This document shows positions 17,642-26,463 of a stretch of 64,000 nucleotides of DNA, in pieces (positions within the stretch are counted from its first letter, which is position 1; each line of letters opens with the position of its first letter). This DNA is from Nocardia brasiliensis (lineage in GTDB: Bacteria; Actinomycetota; Actinomycetes; Mycobacteriales; Mycobacteriaceae), in NCBI RefSeq assembly GCF_011801125.1, contig NZ_CP046171.1:5518001-5582000 (forward strand), read 5' to 3'. The notes under the pieces were generated by a model. It searched no databases and had not been told where the DNA came from. It saw nothing but the letters and a program-made list of their open reading frames with translations. The translations under genes and the position numbers were made by a program.

Positions 17642-19399
17642 TCAGCCGCGCACCCTGGCGACCACCGCCTCGACCGCGGCATCCGCCGGGAGTTCGCTCG
17701 CCTCGCCGGTGAAGCGGTCGCGCAGCTCCACCTTGCCCTCGGCCCAGCCCCGGCCGATGACGAGAACCAAAGGCATGCCGAGCAATTCGGCGTCCTTGAA
17801 CTTGACGCCGGGCGAGGCCGTGCGGTCGTCGAAGAGCACGTCCAAGCCCTTGGCGTGCAACCCGGCGACGACCTGCTCGGCGCCCGCGCGGGCCGCCTCG
17901 TCCTTGTTCGCGATGACCACGTGCACGTCGTACGGCGCGATCTCGGCGGGCCAGCGCAGGCCCTTCTCGTCGTGCTGCTGCTCGGCGATCACCGCGACCA
18001 TGCGCGAGACACCGACGCCGTAGGAGCCCATGGTGAGCCGGACCGGCTTGCCGTTCTCGCCGAGCACGTCGACATCGAAGGCGTTGGTGTATTTCTGGCC
18101 GAGCTGGAAGATGTGCCCGATCTCGATGCCGCGCGAGGCCACCAACACGCCACGACCGTCCGGCGAGGGATCACCGTCGCGAACCTCGGCGGCCTCGATG
18201 GTGCCGTCCGGGATGAAGTCGCGGCCCGCCACCAAGCCGACCACGTGCTTGCCCGGCGCGTCCGCGCCGGTGATCCACACGGTGCCGGTGCCGACCCTGG
18301 GATCGACGAGGTAGCGAACACCGTTGGCCTGCAATGCCTTCGGGCCGATGTAGCCCTTCACCAGGAACGGGTTGGCCGCGAAATCGGCCTCGGTGAGCAA
18401 TTCGACCTCGGCCGGCTCCACCGAGGCGCCGAGCCGCTTGTCGTCGACCTCGCGATCGCCCGGCACGCCGATGCCGACGATCTCGGACTTGCCGTCGGGG
18501 TGGCGCAGCTTCACCATCACGTTCTTGAGCGTGTCCGCCGCGGTGACAGGGCGGCCGAATTGTTCGGCGATGCCCGCGCCGTTGGCCCAGTCGACCAGCG
18601 TCGCGATCGTCGGCGCGTCCGGGGTGTCGTGCACGACCGCCTCGGCCAGGCCCTCGATCGGCAGCGGCGCGGGCGCGGGGGTGACCACGGCCTCCACGTT
18701 GGCCGCGTAACCCGACTCGACACAGCGCACGTAGGTGTCCTCACCGACCGGGCTGTCGGCCAAGAACTCCTCCGACGCACTGCCGCCCATCGCGCCGGAG
18801 GTGGCGGCCACGATGACATACTTCACGCTCAACCGATCGAAGATCCGCTGATAGGCCTCGCGGTGCGCGGCGTAGCTGGCCTTCAGACCGTCCTCGTCCA
18901 GGTCGAACGAGTACGAGTCCTTCATGATGAACTCGCGGCCACGCAGGATGCCGGCGCGCGGACGCTCCTCGTCGCGGTATTTGGTCTGGATCTGGTACAG
19001 GGTGACCGGCAGGTCCTTGTACGAGTTGTATTCGCCCTTCACGGTGAGCGCGAACAGTTCCTCGTGCGTCGGGCCGAGCAGGTAGTCCGCGCCCTTGCGG
19101 TCCTTGAGCCGGAACAGGCCGTCGCCGTATTCGGTCCACCGGTTGGTGGTCTCGTACGGGTCGCGCGGCAGCAGCGCTGGCAGCGAGATCTCCTGCGCGC
19201 CGATCGCGTCCATCTCCTGGCGCACCACGTCCTCGACCTTGCGCAGCACCCGCAGCCCCAGCGGCAACCACGAGTACACGCCCGGCGCGATGCGCCGCAC
19301 GTAACCGGCGCGAACGAGAAGTTTGTGGCTGGGCACCTCGGCGTCGGCGGGATCGTCACGCAGGGTACGCAGGAATAAGCGGGAGAGGCGGGTGATCAC
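17642..19399 (-). CDS. proS: prolyl-tRNA synthetase
   Basis: A 585-residue class II prolyl-tRNA synthetase of the bacterial type, with the editing (INS/YbaK-like) domain inserted between motifs 2 and 3. Features: [47 protein letters not shown] (motif 1 region), [32 protein letters not shown] (motif 2), the editing domain at about residues 220-400, and the [17 protein letters not shown] motif 3, then an anticodon-binding domain. GTG 19399 is chosen because it matches the conserved N-terminus; the frame extends upstream to 19684 without family similarity. Confidence 0.95.
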   Translation of the reverse strand: MITRLSRLFLRTLRDDPADAEVPSHKLLVRAGYVRRIAPGVYSWLPLGLRVLRKVEDVVRQEMDAIGAQEISLPALLPRDPYETTNRWTEYGDGLFRLKDRKGADYLLGPTHEELFALTVKGEYNSYKDLPVTLYQIQTKYRDEERPRAGILRGREFIMKDSYSFDLDEDGLKASYAAHREAYQRIFDRLSVKYVIVAATSGAMGGSASEEFLADSPVGEDTYVRCVESGYAANVEAVVTPAPAPLPIEGLAEAVVHDTPDAPTIATLVDWANGAGIAEQFGRPVTAADTLKNVMVKLRHPDGKSEIVGIGVPGDREVDDKRLGASVEPAEVELLTEADFAANPFLVKGYIGPKALQANGVRYLVDPRVGTGTVWITGADAPGKHVVGLVAGRDFIPDGTIEAAEVRDGDPSPDGRGVLVASRGIEIGHIFQLGQKYTNAFDVDVLGENGKPVRLTMGSYGVGVSRMVAVIAEQQHDEKGLRWPAEIAPYDVHVVIANKDEAARAGAEQVVAGLHAKGLDVLFDDRTASPGVKFKDAELLGMPLVLVIGRGWAEGKVELRDRFTGEASELPADAAVEAVVARVRG

Positions 19400-19457
19400 G
19401 GATGCACAGGGTAGTCGCTGCTCGCGCGATGCTCGCAACGCATTACCGTATTCGTTC

Positions 19458-20201
19458 GTGCTGGTGCTGCTGCCTCCCTCCGAAACCAAGTCCGACGGCG
19501 GTGCCGACGCGCCGCTTGCCCTGGACGCACTGTCGATGCCGCAGCTCAACGCGGTGCGCGACCAGTTGATCGACGAGCTCACCAAGCTCGCCACCGACCC
19601 GGACGCCAGCCGCGCGGTGCTCGGCCTCGGCAAGGGGGCCGACGCCGAGATCGCCCGCAACGCCGCCCTGCGCACCGCCCCCACCCGGCCCGCGCTCGAG
19701 CGCTACACCGGCGTGCTCTACGACGCGCTCGACGCCCGCTCGTTCACCAAGGCGCAGCGCGCCAAGGCTTATGCGCGTCTCGGCATCGGGTCCGCGTTGT
19801 TCGGCGCGGTGCGCGCGAGCGACCCGATCCCGGCCTACCGGCTCTCCGGTGGCGCCAAACTGCCCGGCCTGCCCACGCTTTCGGCCATCTGGCGCGATTC
19901 GCTGACCGAGGCGCTGCTCGCCGAAGCCGCGGGCGATCTGGTGGTCGACCTGCGCTCGGGTACCTACCAGCAACTCGGACGCGTCCCCGGCGCGGTCACC
20001 GCCAACGTGCTCACCGAACATCCCGACGGCTCCCGCACGGTGGTGAGCCACTTCAACAAACACCACAAAGGCCTGCTCGCCCGCGCCCTCGTCGGCACCC
20101 GCGCCGAGCCCACCGACATCCGCGCCCTCGCCAAGGTGGCCACCAAAGCCGGCCTCAAAACCGAAATAGCCTCCCCCACAGAACTACTGATCCTCACCTG
20201 A
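19458..20201 (+). CDS. yaaA: YaaA-family peroxide-stress protein (DUF328)
   Basis: A 247-residue YaaA/UPF0246 family protein. Its E. coli member binds DNA and limits Fenton damage under peroxide stress by lowering free iron. Signature: [11 protein letters not shown] at the N-terminus, [29 protein letters not shown], and [17 protein letters not shown] near the end. GTG 19458 matches the family start. It is divergent from proS with 58 bases between starts, so the two promoters overlap. Confidence 0.85.
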   Translation: MLVLLPPSETKSDGGADAPLALDALSMPQLNAVRDQLIDELTKLATDPDASRAVLGLGKGADAEIARNAALRTAPTRPALERYTGVLYDALDARSFTKAQRAKAYARLGIGSALFGAVRASDPIPAYRLSGGAKLPGLPTLSAIWRDSLTEALLAEAAGDLVVDLRSGTYQQLGRVPGAVTANVLTEHPDGSRTVVSHFNKHHKGLLARALVGTRAEPTDIRALAKVATKAGLKTEIASPTELLILT

Positions 20202-20343
20202 CCCCGAATCGGCGATCACCGCAGCCAACTCCCGATCCAGATCCAGGCAGAGGCAACCGTGTCGATCTCAGACTCTCGCTCCAGCATGAGTATTCGCCGC
20301 CGAACACCGACGGTACGAGGAAGGGACACGCACGCGACGAGAC

Positions 20344-20371
20344 GCCGGTTCGACTCCGGCCTTCCCCGCCA
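20344..20371 (+). other. tRNA 3'-end-like fragment
   Basis: The sequence folds like the last 28 bases of a tRNA: T-stem GCCGG (20344-20348), T-loop TTCGACT (20349-20355), closing stem CCGGC (20356-20360), acceptor half CTTCCCC (20361-20367), discriminator G and CCA (20369-20371). No matching GGGGAAG acceptor half or anticodon arm lies upstream at tRNA distance. The CTTCCCC instead pairs with GGGGAAG immediately downstream (20373-20379). This could be an attachment-site scar or a tRNA remnant. Confidence 0.45.
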
Positions 20372-20444
20372 TGGGGAAGAGGTCCAAAGGCACGACACGC
20401 CGTGAATCTCAGCCCCATCCCTACCCCGCACCGGGGTGGGCGAA

Positions 20445-21185
20445 TTAGGCGGCACCAGGGAACCCGGGGGCGGGCCAAGCTCCCGGCTTCCGCGCTGTCA
20501 GCGGCGTGCGGCGGCGTGCGGCGGCGAGCAGTGTGCGAATCTTCGTGCCGTCGGCGGGCTCAGGGCCGTTCTCCCAGAACGGCGGCTTCCCCGCGTAGGC
20601 CTCGGCATAGGCAGGCGTGTCGGGTTGGAAGCGCCAGCTCTCGCTCAGCGGACCGACATCGACGGTGTCGTAGCCGAGCGCGTCGATCAGTTGTGCCGCA
20701 GCGGCTTTCGCGCCGGTGTCGTTGCCCGCGATGGGCAGCGCGCTGCGATCGACGGTGCCCGCGGGGCGGGCGAGTGCCGCCAGATGCACGAAATAGATGT
20801 TGTTGAACGCCTTGACCACTTTCGAGGTCGGAAGGTGTTTCTGCAGCAGTTCGCTGCTGGTCACGCTGCCGTCCGCGAGCTCGGGGAAGGTCCCGTCGCG
20901 GTCCGGGTAGTAGTTGTTGGTGTCGATGACGACCTTGCCCGCCAAGGGCGCGACCGGCACCTGCTGGTAGTTGCGCAGTGGCACGGTCACCACCACGATG
21001 TCCCCCGCCGCGGCCGCCGCGTCGGCGGTCGCCGCTCGGGCCCGTGGGCCGAGCTCCGCGACAAGATCGGTCAGGGTCTCGGGGCCACGCGAGTTGCTGA
21101 GCACCACGTCGAGTCCTGCGGCGATGGCCAAGCGCGCCAGGGTGGCGCCGATATTTCCGCTGCCGATCAATCCTAGAGTGGTCAT
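20445..21185 (-). CDS. NADPH:F420 reductase-like dinucleotide-binding protein
   Basis: A 246-residue Rossmann protein of the F420-dependent NADP reductase (Fno)-like family. N-terminus MTTLGLIGSGNIGATLARLAIAAG (GxGxxG) and DIVVVTVPLRNYQQVP, followed by the VIDTNNYY segment and KVVKAFNNIYFVHLAALARP. These are typical of family members that reduce NADP with F420H2, or of related oxidoreductases. ATG 21185 is preferred to GTG 21200. The C-terminal ~30 residues are rich in R/T/P and look non-conserved. It shares no operon with its neighbours and ends close to the tRNA-like fragment. Confidence 0.7.
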   Translation of the reverse strand: MTTLGLIGSGNIGATLARLAIAAGLDVVLSNSRGPETLTDLVAELGPRARAATADAAAAAGDIVVVTVPLRNYQQVPVAPLAGKVVIDTNNYYPDRDGTFPELADGSVTSSELLQKHLPTSKVVKAFNNIYFVHLAALARPAGTVDRSALPIAGNDTGAKAAAAQLIDALGYDTVDVGPLSESWRFQPDTPAYAEAYAGKPPFWENGPEPADGTKIRTLLAAARRRTPLTARKPGAWPAPGFPGAA

Positions 21186-21300
21186 ACGGCGTACAACCAC
21201 GCGCGGACCTGCGATGTTCCCGGCGCGAGCCGCTGATCGAGGCGGGTGTGAGCCACGCCATGGACACGGTTGATCGCGCCCGCCAAGCGCCCGAGCCTGC

Positions 21301-22893
21301 TCAGCGCGCGTGCGCCGTCAGATCCCGGATCAGCAGCGCCGCGTGCAACGACGTGCGCGATTCCCCATCCGCCAGATCGACGGCGAGGATGCGTTCGATC
21401 CGGGCCAGCCGCTCGTACAGCGCGGGTCTGCTGATGTTGAGCCGGCGCGCGAGTTCGGTCTTGTTGCCCGCCAGCTCGAGGAACTGGCGCAGCGTGCGGG
21501 TCAGCTGCGCGCCGTGGCGAATGTCGTAGCGCAGCAACGCACTCAGCTCGGTTTCGGCGAACCGCTGCACCCCGGGTTCGTTGCGGATCAGCGAGAGCAG
21601 CCCGCGCAGGCGCACGTCACCGCTGCGATAGAACGGCCGCGGCGCCGCCGTCTCGAGCGAGAGCGCCACCTGCGCGACGTGCGCCGCGTGCGGCAGCTCG
21701 TGGGCGGTGTCGAGCAGCGAATCCGCTTCGGCGCCAACGCCGATCACGACCCGTTCGACCCCGTCGACCCGGCGCACTTCCCCCGCGATCGTCGCGCAGG
21801 CCGCGCTCAGGTGATCGTCGAGCGCGCCGGTGCGCGGCAGGGCCAGGATCATCCCGACCCGGTCGCCCTGGTCGGCGGCGGCGAGCGCGGTCACCTTGGC
21901 CAGGCCCAGCCCGTGCGTCACGGCGTCGAGAATGCCCGCGGCGCGGCGCTGACGGGCGACCGGATCGGTCTCGGCGACGGCGGCGACATCGATGGCCAGC
22001 GGCACGTAGGCGGCGCGGCGGGCCAGACCGAGCGCGGCCGCCCTGGCCACCGCGTCGCGCTCGTCCACCACCCGGCCGTTGACCATGTCGTCGATGAGGC
22101 CGGTCTGGGCCTGACGGTGCAGGCCGAAGCGGTCCTTCTCGATCATCCGGTGCAGGGTGAGCGTCTGGGCCGCCCGTTCCAGCACCATCGTGGCGCGCGC
22201 GGTCGGCACCGCGCCGTCGCGCAGGATCAACCGCCCCCAGCGCTGGGTGTGCGGGCCGACGGCCACCGCGTTACCGCCGTCGGGCAGCAGCCGCGAGGTG
22301 TGCTCCCAGTCCTCGAGCAGCGTCGATGTGCTCGCGTGCTTGGCGGTGAACGCGAGCACCCGGTGCGCGAGATCCTCCAGCACCACCGACGAATCCAGCA
22401 GGTCCGCAGCCGTTTTCACGATCTCGGCGAGGGAGGCGCGGCGCACGCTGAGATCGGTGAAGGTCTCGTGCACGCTGCGCGCGAACTCCACCTCGGCATA
22501 CTGATCGGCCACGATGACCCGGTGCACCGCCTCGGTGATCTCCACGAATCGGGTCACCCGGTGCAGCGCGATCACCGGCAACCCGAGTTCGTCGGCGGTG
22601 CGCGCGACGGTCGGCGGCAATCGCGGCACGTACGCGCCGAGCTCGACCACCAGCCCGGATACCCCCGCGGCGGCGAGCGCGCTCAGGTAGTCGGCGGTCG
22701 CGGCGTCGCCGTGACTCATCGGCTGCCCGGTGGTCAGGATCAGCTCCCCGCCCGCCAGCAGCTGCGCCACCTCCGCGACCTCGCTGACATGCACCCAGCG
22801 CACCGGTCGTTCCAGCGAGCCGCCGCCGACGACCTCGGGCTCCCCGGCCCGCACCACCGGCATGGCCAGCACATCGGACACGGAGGGAAGCAC
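21301..22893 (-). CDS. PucR-family transcriptional regulator (upstream of mmsA)
   Basis: A 530-residue regulator: N-terminal purine-catabolism PucR domain (residues 1-125, MLPSVSDVLAMPVVRAG..RPVRWVHVSEV..LLAGGELILTTG), a central GGDEF-like segment, and a C-terminal helix-turn-helix of the PucR type (LELAGNKTELARRLNISRPALYERLARIERIL). Members sense nitrogenous metabolites and activate adjacent catabolic genes. It is divergent from mmsA (136 bases between starts), so it probably controls the mmsA-aminotransferase pair. It resembles the second PucR at 31004-32533 in domain layout. Confidence 0.88.
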   Translation of the reverse strand: MLPSVSDVLAMPVVRAGEPEVVGGGSLERPVRWVHVSEVAEVAQLLAGGELILTTGQPMSHGDAATADYLSALAAAGVSGLVVELGAYVPRLPPTVARTADELGLPVIALHRVTRFVEITEAVHRVIVADQYAEVEFARSVHETFTDLSVRRASLAEIVKTAADLLDSSVVLEDLAHRVLAFTAKHASTSTLLEDWEHTSRLLPDGGNAVAVGPHTQRWGRLILRDGAVPTARATMVLERAAQTLTLHRMIEKDRFGLHRQAQTGLIDDMVNGRVVDERDAVARAAALGLARRAAYVPLAIDVAAVAETDPVARQRRAAGILDAVTHGLGLAKVTALAAADQGDRVGMILALPRTGALDDHLSAACATIAGEVRRVDGVERVVIGVGAEADSLLDTAHELPHAAHVAQVALSLETAAPRPFYRSGDVRLRGLLSLIRNEPGVQRFAETELSALLRYDIRHGAQLTRTLRQFLELAGNKTELARRLNISRPALYERLARIERILAVDLADGESRTSLHAALLIRDLTAHAR

Positions 22894-23029
22894 CGACGAA
22901 TCGTAATATGAAGGACCGAATCGCGTACAGATCGTCGGGCGATATCGCAGGGTTGATGCCGGAGAGTAGTAGCAGGGAGGCGTCCATCCGCCGCCGCACC
23001 GCGACGCTCACGGATCGAAACGAGGAAAT

Positions 23030-24520
23030 ATGCAGACAATCGCGCACTGGCTCGACGGCAAGGCCTTCGCTGGCACCAGCGAGGCGACGGCGGCGGTGAC
23101 CAATCCGGCGACGGGCGTGGTGACCGGACAGGTGGCGCTGGCGAACGTGGCCGACACCCGCGCGGCGATCGACTCGGCCGCCGACGCGTTCCCAGCCTGG
23201 CGCGACACCTCGCTGGCGCGCCGCACCCAGATCCTGTTCCGCTTCCGTGAGCTGCTCAACAGCCGCAAAGCCGAACTGGCGCAGCTGATCACCGCCGAGC
23301 ACGGCAAGGTGCTCGCCGACGCCATGGGCGAGGTGAGCCGCGGCCTCGAGGTCGTCGAATTCGCCTGTGGCGTCCCGCATCTGCTGAAGGGCGGCTACAC
23401 CGAGAACGCCTCGACGAAGGTGGACATCTTCTCCATCCGCCAGCCGCTCGGCCCGGTCGCGGTGATCTCGCCGTTCAATTTCCCGGCGATGGTGCCGATG
23501 TGGTTCTTCCCGCTGGCCATCGCCGCGGGCAACACCGTGGTGCTCAAGCCGAGCGAGAAGGATCCGTCGTCCTCGCTGTGGATGGCCGAGCTGTGGGCCG
23601 AAGCCGGTTTGCCCGCAGGCGTTTTCAACGTCGTGCAGGGCGACAAGGTCGCGGTGGACGAGCTGCTCGACCACCCGAAGATCAAGGCCGTCTCGTTCGT
23701 CGGCTCGACCCCGATCGCGCAGTACGTGTATCAGCGTGGCACCGCGGCGGGCAAGCGGGTGCAGGCGCTCGGCGGGGCGAAGAACCACATGGTGGTGCTG
23801 CCCGACGCCGACCTCGACCTGGCGGCCGACGCGGCAGTGAACGCCGGATTCGGTTCCGCCGGTGAGCGTTGCATGGCGATCAGCGTGGTCGTCGCGGTGG
23901 GCGGCACCGCCGATGCGCTGGTCGCGAAGATCACCGAGCGCGCCACCACCATCAAGACCGGCGACGGCACCCGCGAGACCGATATGGGCCCGCTGGTCAC
24001 CAAGGCACACCGCGATCGCGTCGCCGACTACATCGCGGCGGGCGAATCCGCGGGCGCCCGAGTCGTACTCGACGGTCGCGGCATCGCGGCCGACGGCGAA
24101 GCGGACGGATTCTGGCTCGGCCCGACGATTCTCGACCACGTCGGCACCGAGATGAGCGTCTACACCGACGAGATCTTCGGCCCGGTCCTGTCGGTGGTGC
24201 GGGTGGACAGCTACGACGACGCGCTCGCCCTGATCAACGCCAACCCGTACGGCAACGGCACGGCCATCTTCACCAACGACGGCGGCGCGGCCCGGCGCTT
24301 CCACAACGAGGTCGAGGTGGGCATGGTCGGCATCAACGTGCCGATCCCGGTGCCCATGTCCTACTACAGCTTCGGCGGCTGGAAGAACTCGCTGTTCGGT
24401 GACTCGCACGCGCACGGCACCGAGGGCGTGCACTTCTTCACCAGGGCCAAGGCGGTCACCACCCGCTGGCTGGATCCGAGCCACGGCGGGCTCAACCTCG
24501 GTTTCCCCGAGAACAAGTAG
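23030..24520 (+). CDS. mmsA: methylmalonate-semialdehyde dehydrogenase (CoA-acylating)
   Basis: A 496-residue aldehyde dehydrogenase that converts methylmalonate semialdehyde (or malonate semialdehyde) plus CoA and NAD to propionyl- or acetyl-CoA. Features: HWLDGKAFAG and TNPATGVVTG at the start, the active-site cysteine in GSAGERCMAISV, and FNFPAMVPMWFFPLAIAAGNTVVLKPSEKDPSS. The FPAMVPMWF and GERCMA sequences are typical of the MmsA/IolA subgroup. A GAGGAAAT ribosome site precedes ATG 23030. It is followed at 55 bases by an aminotransferase gene, making an amino-acid-to-acyl-CoA route (see findings). Confidence 0.92.
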   Translation: MQTIAHWLDGKAFAGTSEATAAVTNPATGVVTGQVALANVADTRAAIDSAADAFPAWRDTSLARRTQILFRFRELLNSRKAELAQLITAEHGKVLADAMGEVSRGLEVVEFACGVPHLLKGGYTENASTKVDIFSIRQPLGPVAVISPFNFPAMVPMWFFPLAIAAGNTVVLKPSEKDPSSSLWMAELWAEAGLPAGVFNVVQGDKVAVDELLDHPKIKAVSFVGSTPIAQYVYQRGTAAGKRVQALGGAKNHMVVLPDADLDLAADAAVNAGFGSAGERCMAISVVVAVGGTADALVAKITERATTIKTGDGTRETDMGPLVTKAHRDRVADYIAAGESAGARVVLDGRGIAADGEADGFWLGPTILDHVGTEMSVYTDEIFGPVLSVVRVDSYDDALALINANPYGNGTAIFTNDGGAARRFHNEVEVGMVGINVPIPVPMSYYSFGGWKNSLFGDSHAHGTEGVHFFTRAKAVTTRWLDPSHGGLNLGFPENK

Positions 24521-24575
24521 TCCGGAGCCGGGCAGCAGGTAGCCGTACGCACAAGTGACGCAGGAGAACTCGACG

Positions 24576-25946
24576 ATGACCCTCCCGAACGGATTGACCA
24601 CAGCGGCCGCCCGTGCGGCGGCGGCGCGGGCCTACGAGCTCGATCGTCGCCACGTCTTCCACTCCTGGTCCGCCCAGGCGCACCTGGATCCGATGACCAT
24701 CAGCGCCACCCAGGGCTGTTATGTCTGGGACGGCGCGGGCAATCGGCTGCTCGACTTCTCCTCCCAGCTGGTGAACACCAATATCGGACACCAGCATCCG
24801 AAGGTCGTCGCGGCGGTGCAGCAGCAGGCGGCCAAGCTGTGCACCGTCGCTCCGCAGCACGTCAACGACGCGCGCTCGGAGGCGGCCCGGTTGATCGCCG
24901 AGCGCACGCCCGGTGAGCTGAACAAGGTCTTCTTCACCAACGGCGGCGCCGAGGCGGTCGAGCACGCGGTGCGGATGGCCCGGCTGCACACCGGCCGCTA
25001 CAAGGTGCTCACCCGCTACCGCTCGTATCACGGCGGCACGGAGACCGCGATCAACCTGACCGGCGATCCGCGGCGCTGGCCCAACGATCACGGCAACAGC
25101 GGGGTCGTGCACTTCTTCGGTCCGTTCCTCTATCGCACGCAGTTCCATTCGAGCGATGAAACCGAGGAAACCGCACGGGCTTTGGCGCATCTGGAACAGA
25201 CCATAGTGTTCGAGGGCCCGAGCACCATCGCGGCGATCGTGCTCGAATCCATCCCGGGCACAGCGGGAATCATGATCCCGCCGCCCGGGTACCTGGCCGG
25301 GGTGCGCGAGCTGTGCGACCGGTACGGCATCGTCTTCATCGCCGACGAGGTGATGTCGGGCTTCGGCCGGACCGGGAAGTGGTTCGCGATAGAGCATTTC
25401 GACGGCGTGGTGCCCGACCTGCTGACCTTCGCCAAGGGCGTCAATTCCGGATACGTGCCGCTGGGCGGTGTCGCGATCAGCCCGGCGATCGCCGCGTCCT
25501 TCGACGAGCGCCCCTACCCCGGCGGGCTGACCTACTCGGGCCATCCGCTGGCGACCGCGGCCGCCGTCGCGACCATCACCGCGATGGCCGAGGAGGGCAT
25601 CGTCGAGCACGCCGCCGACATCGGTGCGCGGGTGCTCGGTCCCGGCCTGCGCGAGCTCGCCGAACGGCATCCCAGCATCGGCGACGTGCGCGGCGCCGGG
25701 GTGTTCTGGGCGCTCGAACTGGTCCGGGACCGGACGACCCGGGAACCGCTGGCCCCCTACGGCGGGACCAGCGCGGCGATGACCGAGGTGGTCGCCGCCT
25801 GCCGCGCGGCCGGGCTGCTGATGTTCGTGAACTTCAACCGCCTGCACGTGGTCCCGCCGTGCATCGTCAGCGAGGCCGAGGCCAAGGAGGGGCTGGCCAT
25901 CCTCGACAACGCGCTGACCGTCGCCGACCGGCACGCGCAGAGCTGA
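24576..25946 (+). CDS. class III aminotransferase, probably beta-amino acid:pyruvate type
   Basis: A 456-residue PLP-dependent class III aminotransferase. Features: GNRLLDFSSQLVNTNIGHQHPKVV, FFTNGGAEAVEHAVRMAR, the PLP-binding aspartate in FIADEVMSGFGRTGKW, and the Schiff-base lysine in LTFAKGVNSGYVPLG. Related enzymes use beta-alanine, beta-aminoisobutyrate, taurine or omega-amino acids as donors. Next to mmsA the product would be malonate or methylmalonate semialdehyde, so beta-alanine or beta-aminoisobutyrate is the favoured substrate; this is inference. ATG 24576 has a GGAG site nine bases upstream; GTG 24555 is the alternative. Confidence 0.85.
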   Translation: MTLPNGLTTAAARAAAARAYELDRRHVFHSWSAQAHLDPMTISATQGCYVWDGAGNRLLDFSSQLVNTNIGHQHPKVVAAVQQQAAKLCTVAPQHVNDARSEAARLIAERTPGELNKVFFTNGGAEAVEHAVRMARLHTGRYKVLTRYRSYHGGTETAINLTGDPRRWPNDHGNSGVVHFFGPFLYRTQFHSSDETEETARALAHLEQTIVFEGPSTIAAIVLESIPGTAGIMIPPPGYLAGVRELCDRYGIVFIADEVMSGFGRTGKWFAIEHFDGVVPDLLTFAKGVNSGYVPLGGVAISPAIAASFDERPYPGGLTYSGHPLATAAAVATITAMAEEGIVEHAADIGARVLGPGLRELAERHPSIGDVRGAGVFWALELVRDRTTREPLAPYGGTSAAMTEVVAACRAAGLLMFVNFNRLHVVPPCIVSEAEAKEGLAILDNALTVADRHAQS

Positions 25947-25960
25947 GCTGAGCACGCGGT

Positions 25961-25999
25961 CCGTGCCGCGCCCCACCCGCACGGTGGGGCGCGGCACGG
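25961..25999 (+). terminator. terminator after the mmsA operon
   Basis: A 17-bp perfect inverted repeat (25961-25977 with 25983-25999) and a 5-base loop, 14 bases after the aminotransferase stop. No U-tract is seen. Confidence 0.75.
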
Positions 26000-26033
26000 A
26001 ATGTCTCGCGGACGCGCCGTGTTTCAAACAGGC

Positions 26034-26447
26034 ATGAGCGAAACGGGCGTGCTTTCCACGGAACTGAAGAAGCATCTTGACGAGTCGAAGGTGTTCGCCA
26101 CCGCGGCCACGATCGGGCCGAACGGCCAACCGCACCTCACCGTCATCTGGCTCGAGCGCGACGGCGACGACCTGTTGTTCTCCACCACCACCGATCGCCA
26201 GCAGGGCAAGAACCTGGCCCGCGACCCGCGCGTCACCATCATGATCAATCCGCCGGAGCGTCCCTACGTCTACGCGGAGATCCGCGGCACCGCGACGCTC
26301 ACCCCGGACCCGGACAAGACGCTGCCGGACACGTTGTCCGCCAAGTACACCGGGCAGAAGTACCTGGATTTCAACCCCGCCTCGGTGCATGACGGTCCGC
26401 GGGTCATCGTGCGCGTGACCCCGCGCAAGGTGGTCGGCCGCCTCTGA
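26034..26447 (+). CDS. PPOX-class F420-dependent oxidoreductase
   Basis: A 137-residue split-barrel flavin/deazaflavin protein of the pyridoxamine-phosphate-oxidase-like superfamily (TIGR03618-type, mostly F420-binding in actinobacteria). Pattern: KVFATAATIGPNGQPHLTVIWLERDGDDLLFSTTTDRQQGKNLARDPRVTIMINPPERPYVYAEIRGTA. The substrate is unknown. ATG 26034 is used; a longer frame begins at 26001 inside the upstream hairpin and is unlikely. It is convergent with efpA. Confidence 0.82.
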   Translation: MSETGVLSTELKKHLDESKVFATAATIGPNGQPHLTVIWLERDGDDLLFSTTTDRQQGKNLARDPRVTIMINPPERPYVYAEIRGTATLTPDPDKTLPDTLSAKYTGQKYLDFNPASVHDGPRVIVRVTPRKVVGRL

Positions 26448-26463
26448 GCGCGACGCCCGGGCA

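Noticed and set aside
15701..19378. A 1225-codon plus-strand frame antisense to the acyl-CoA dehydrogenase and proS
   Set aside because: Both minus-strand genes are strongly supported by conserved motifs; the plus frame has none.
20273..20371. A complete tRNA gene
   Set aside because: Only the T-arm, acceptor 3' half and CCA are present; no matching 5' acceptor half, D-arm or anticodon arm is found at the needed distance.
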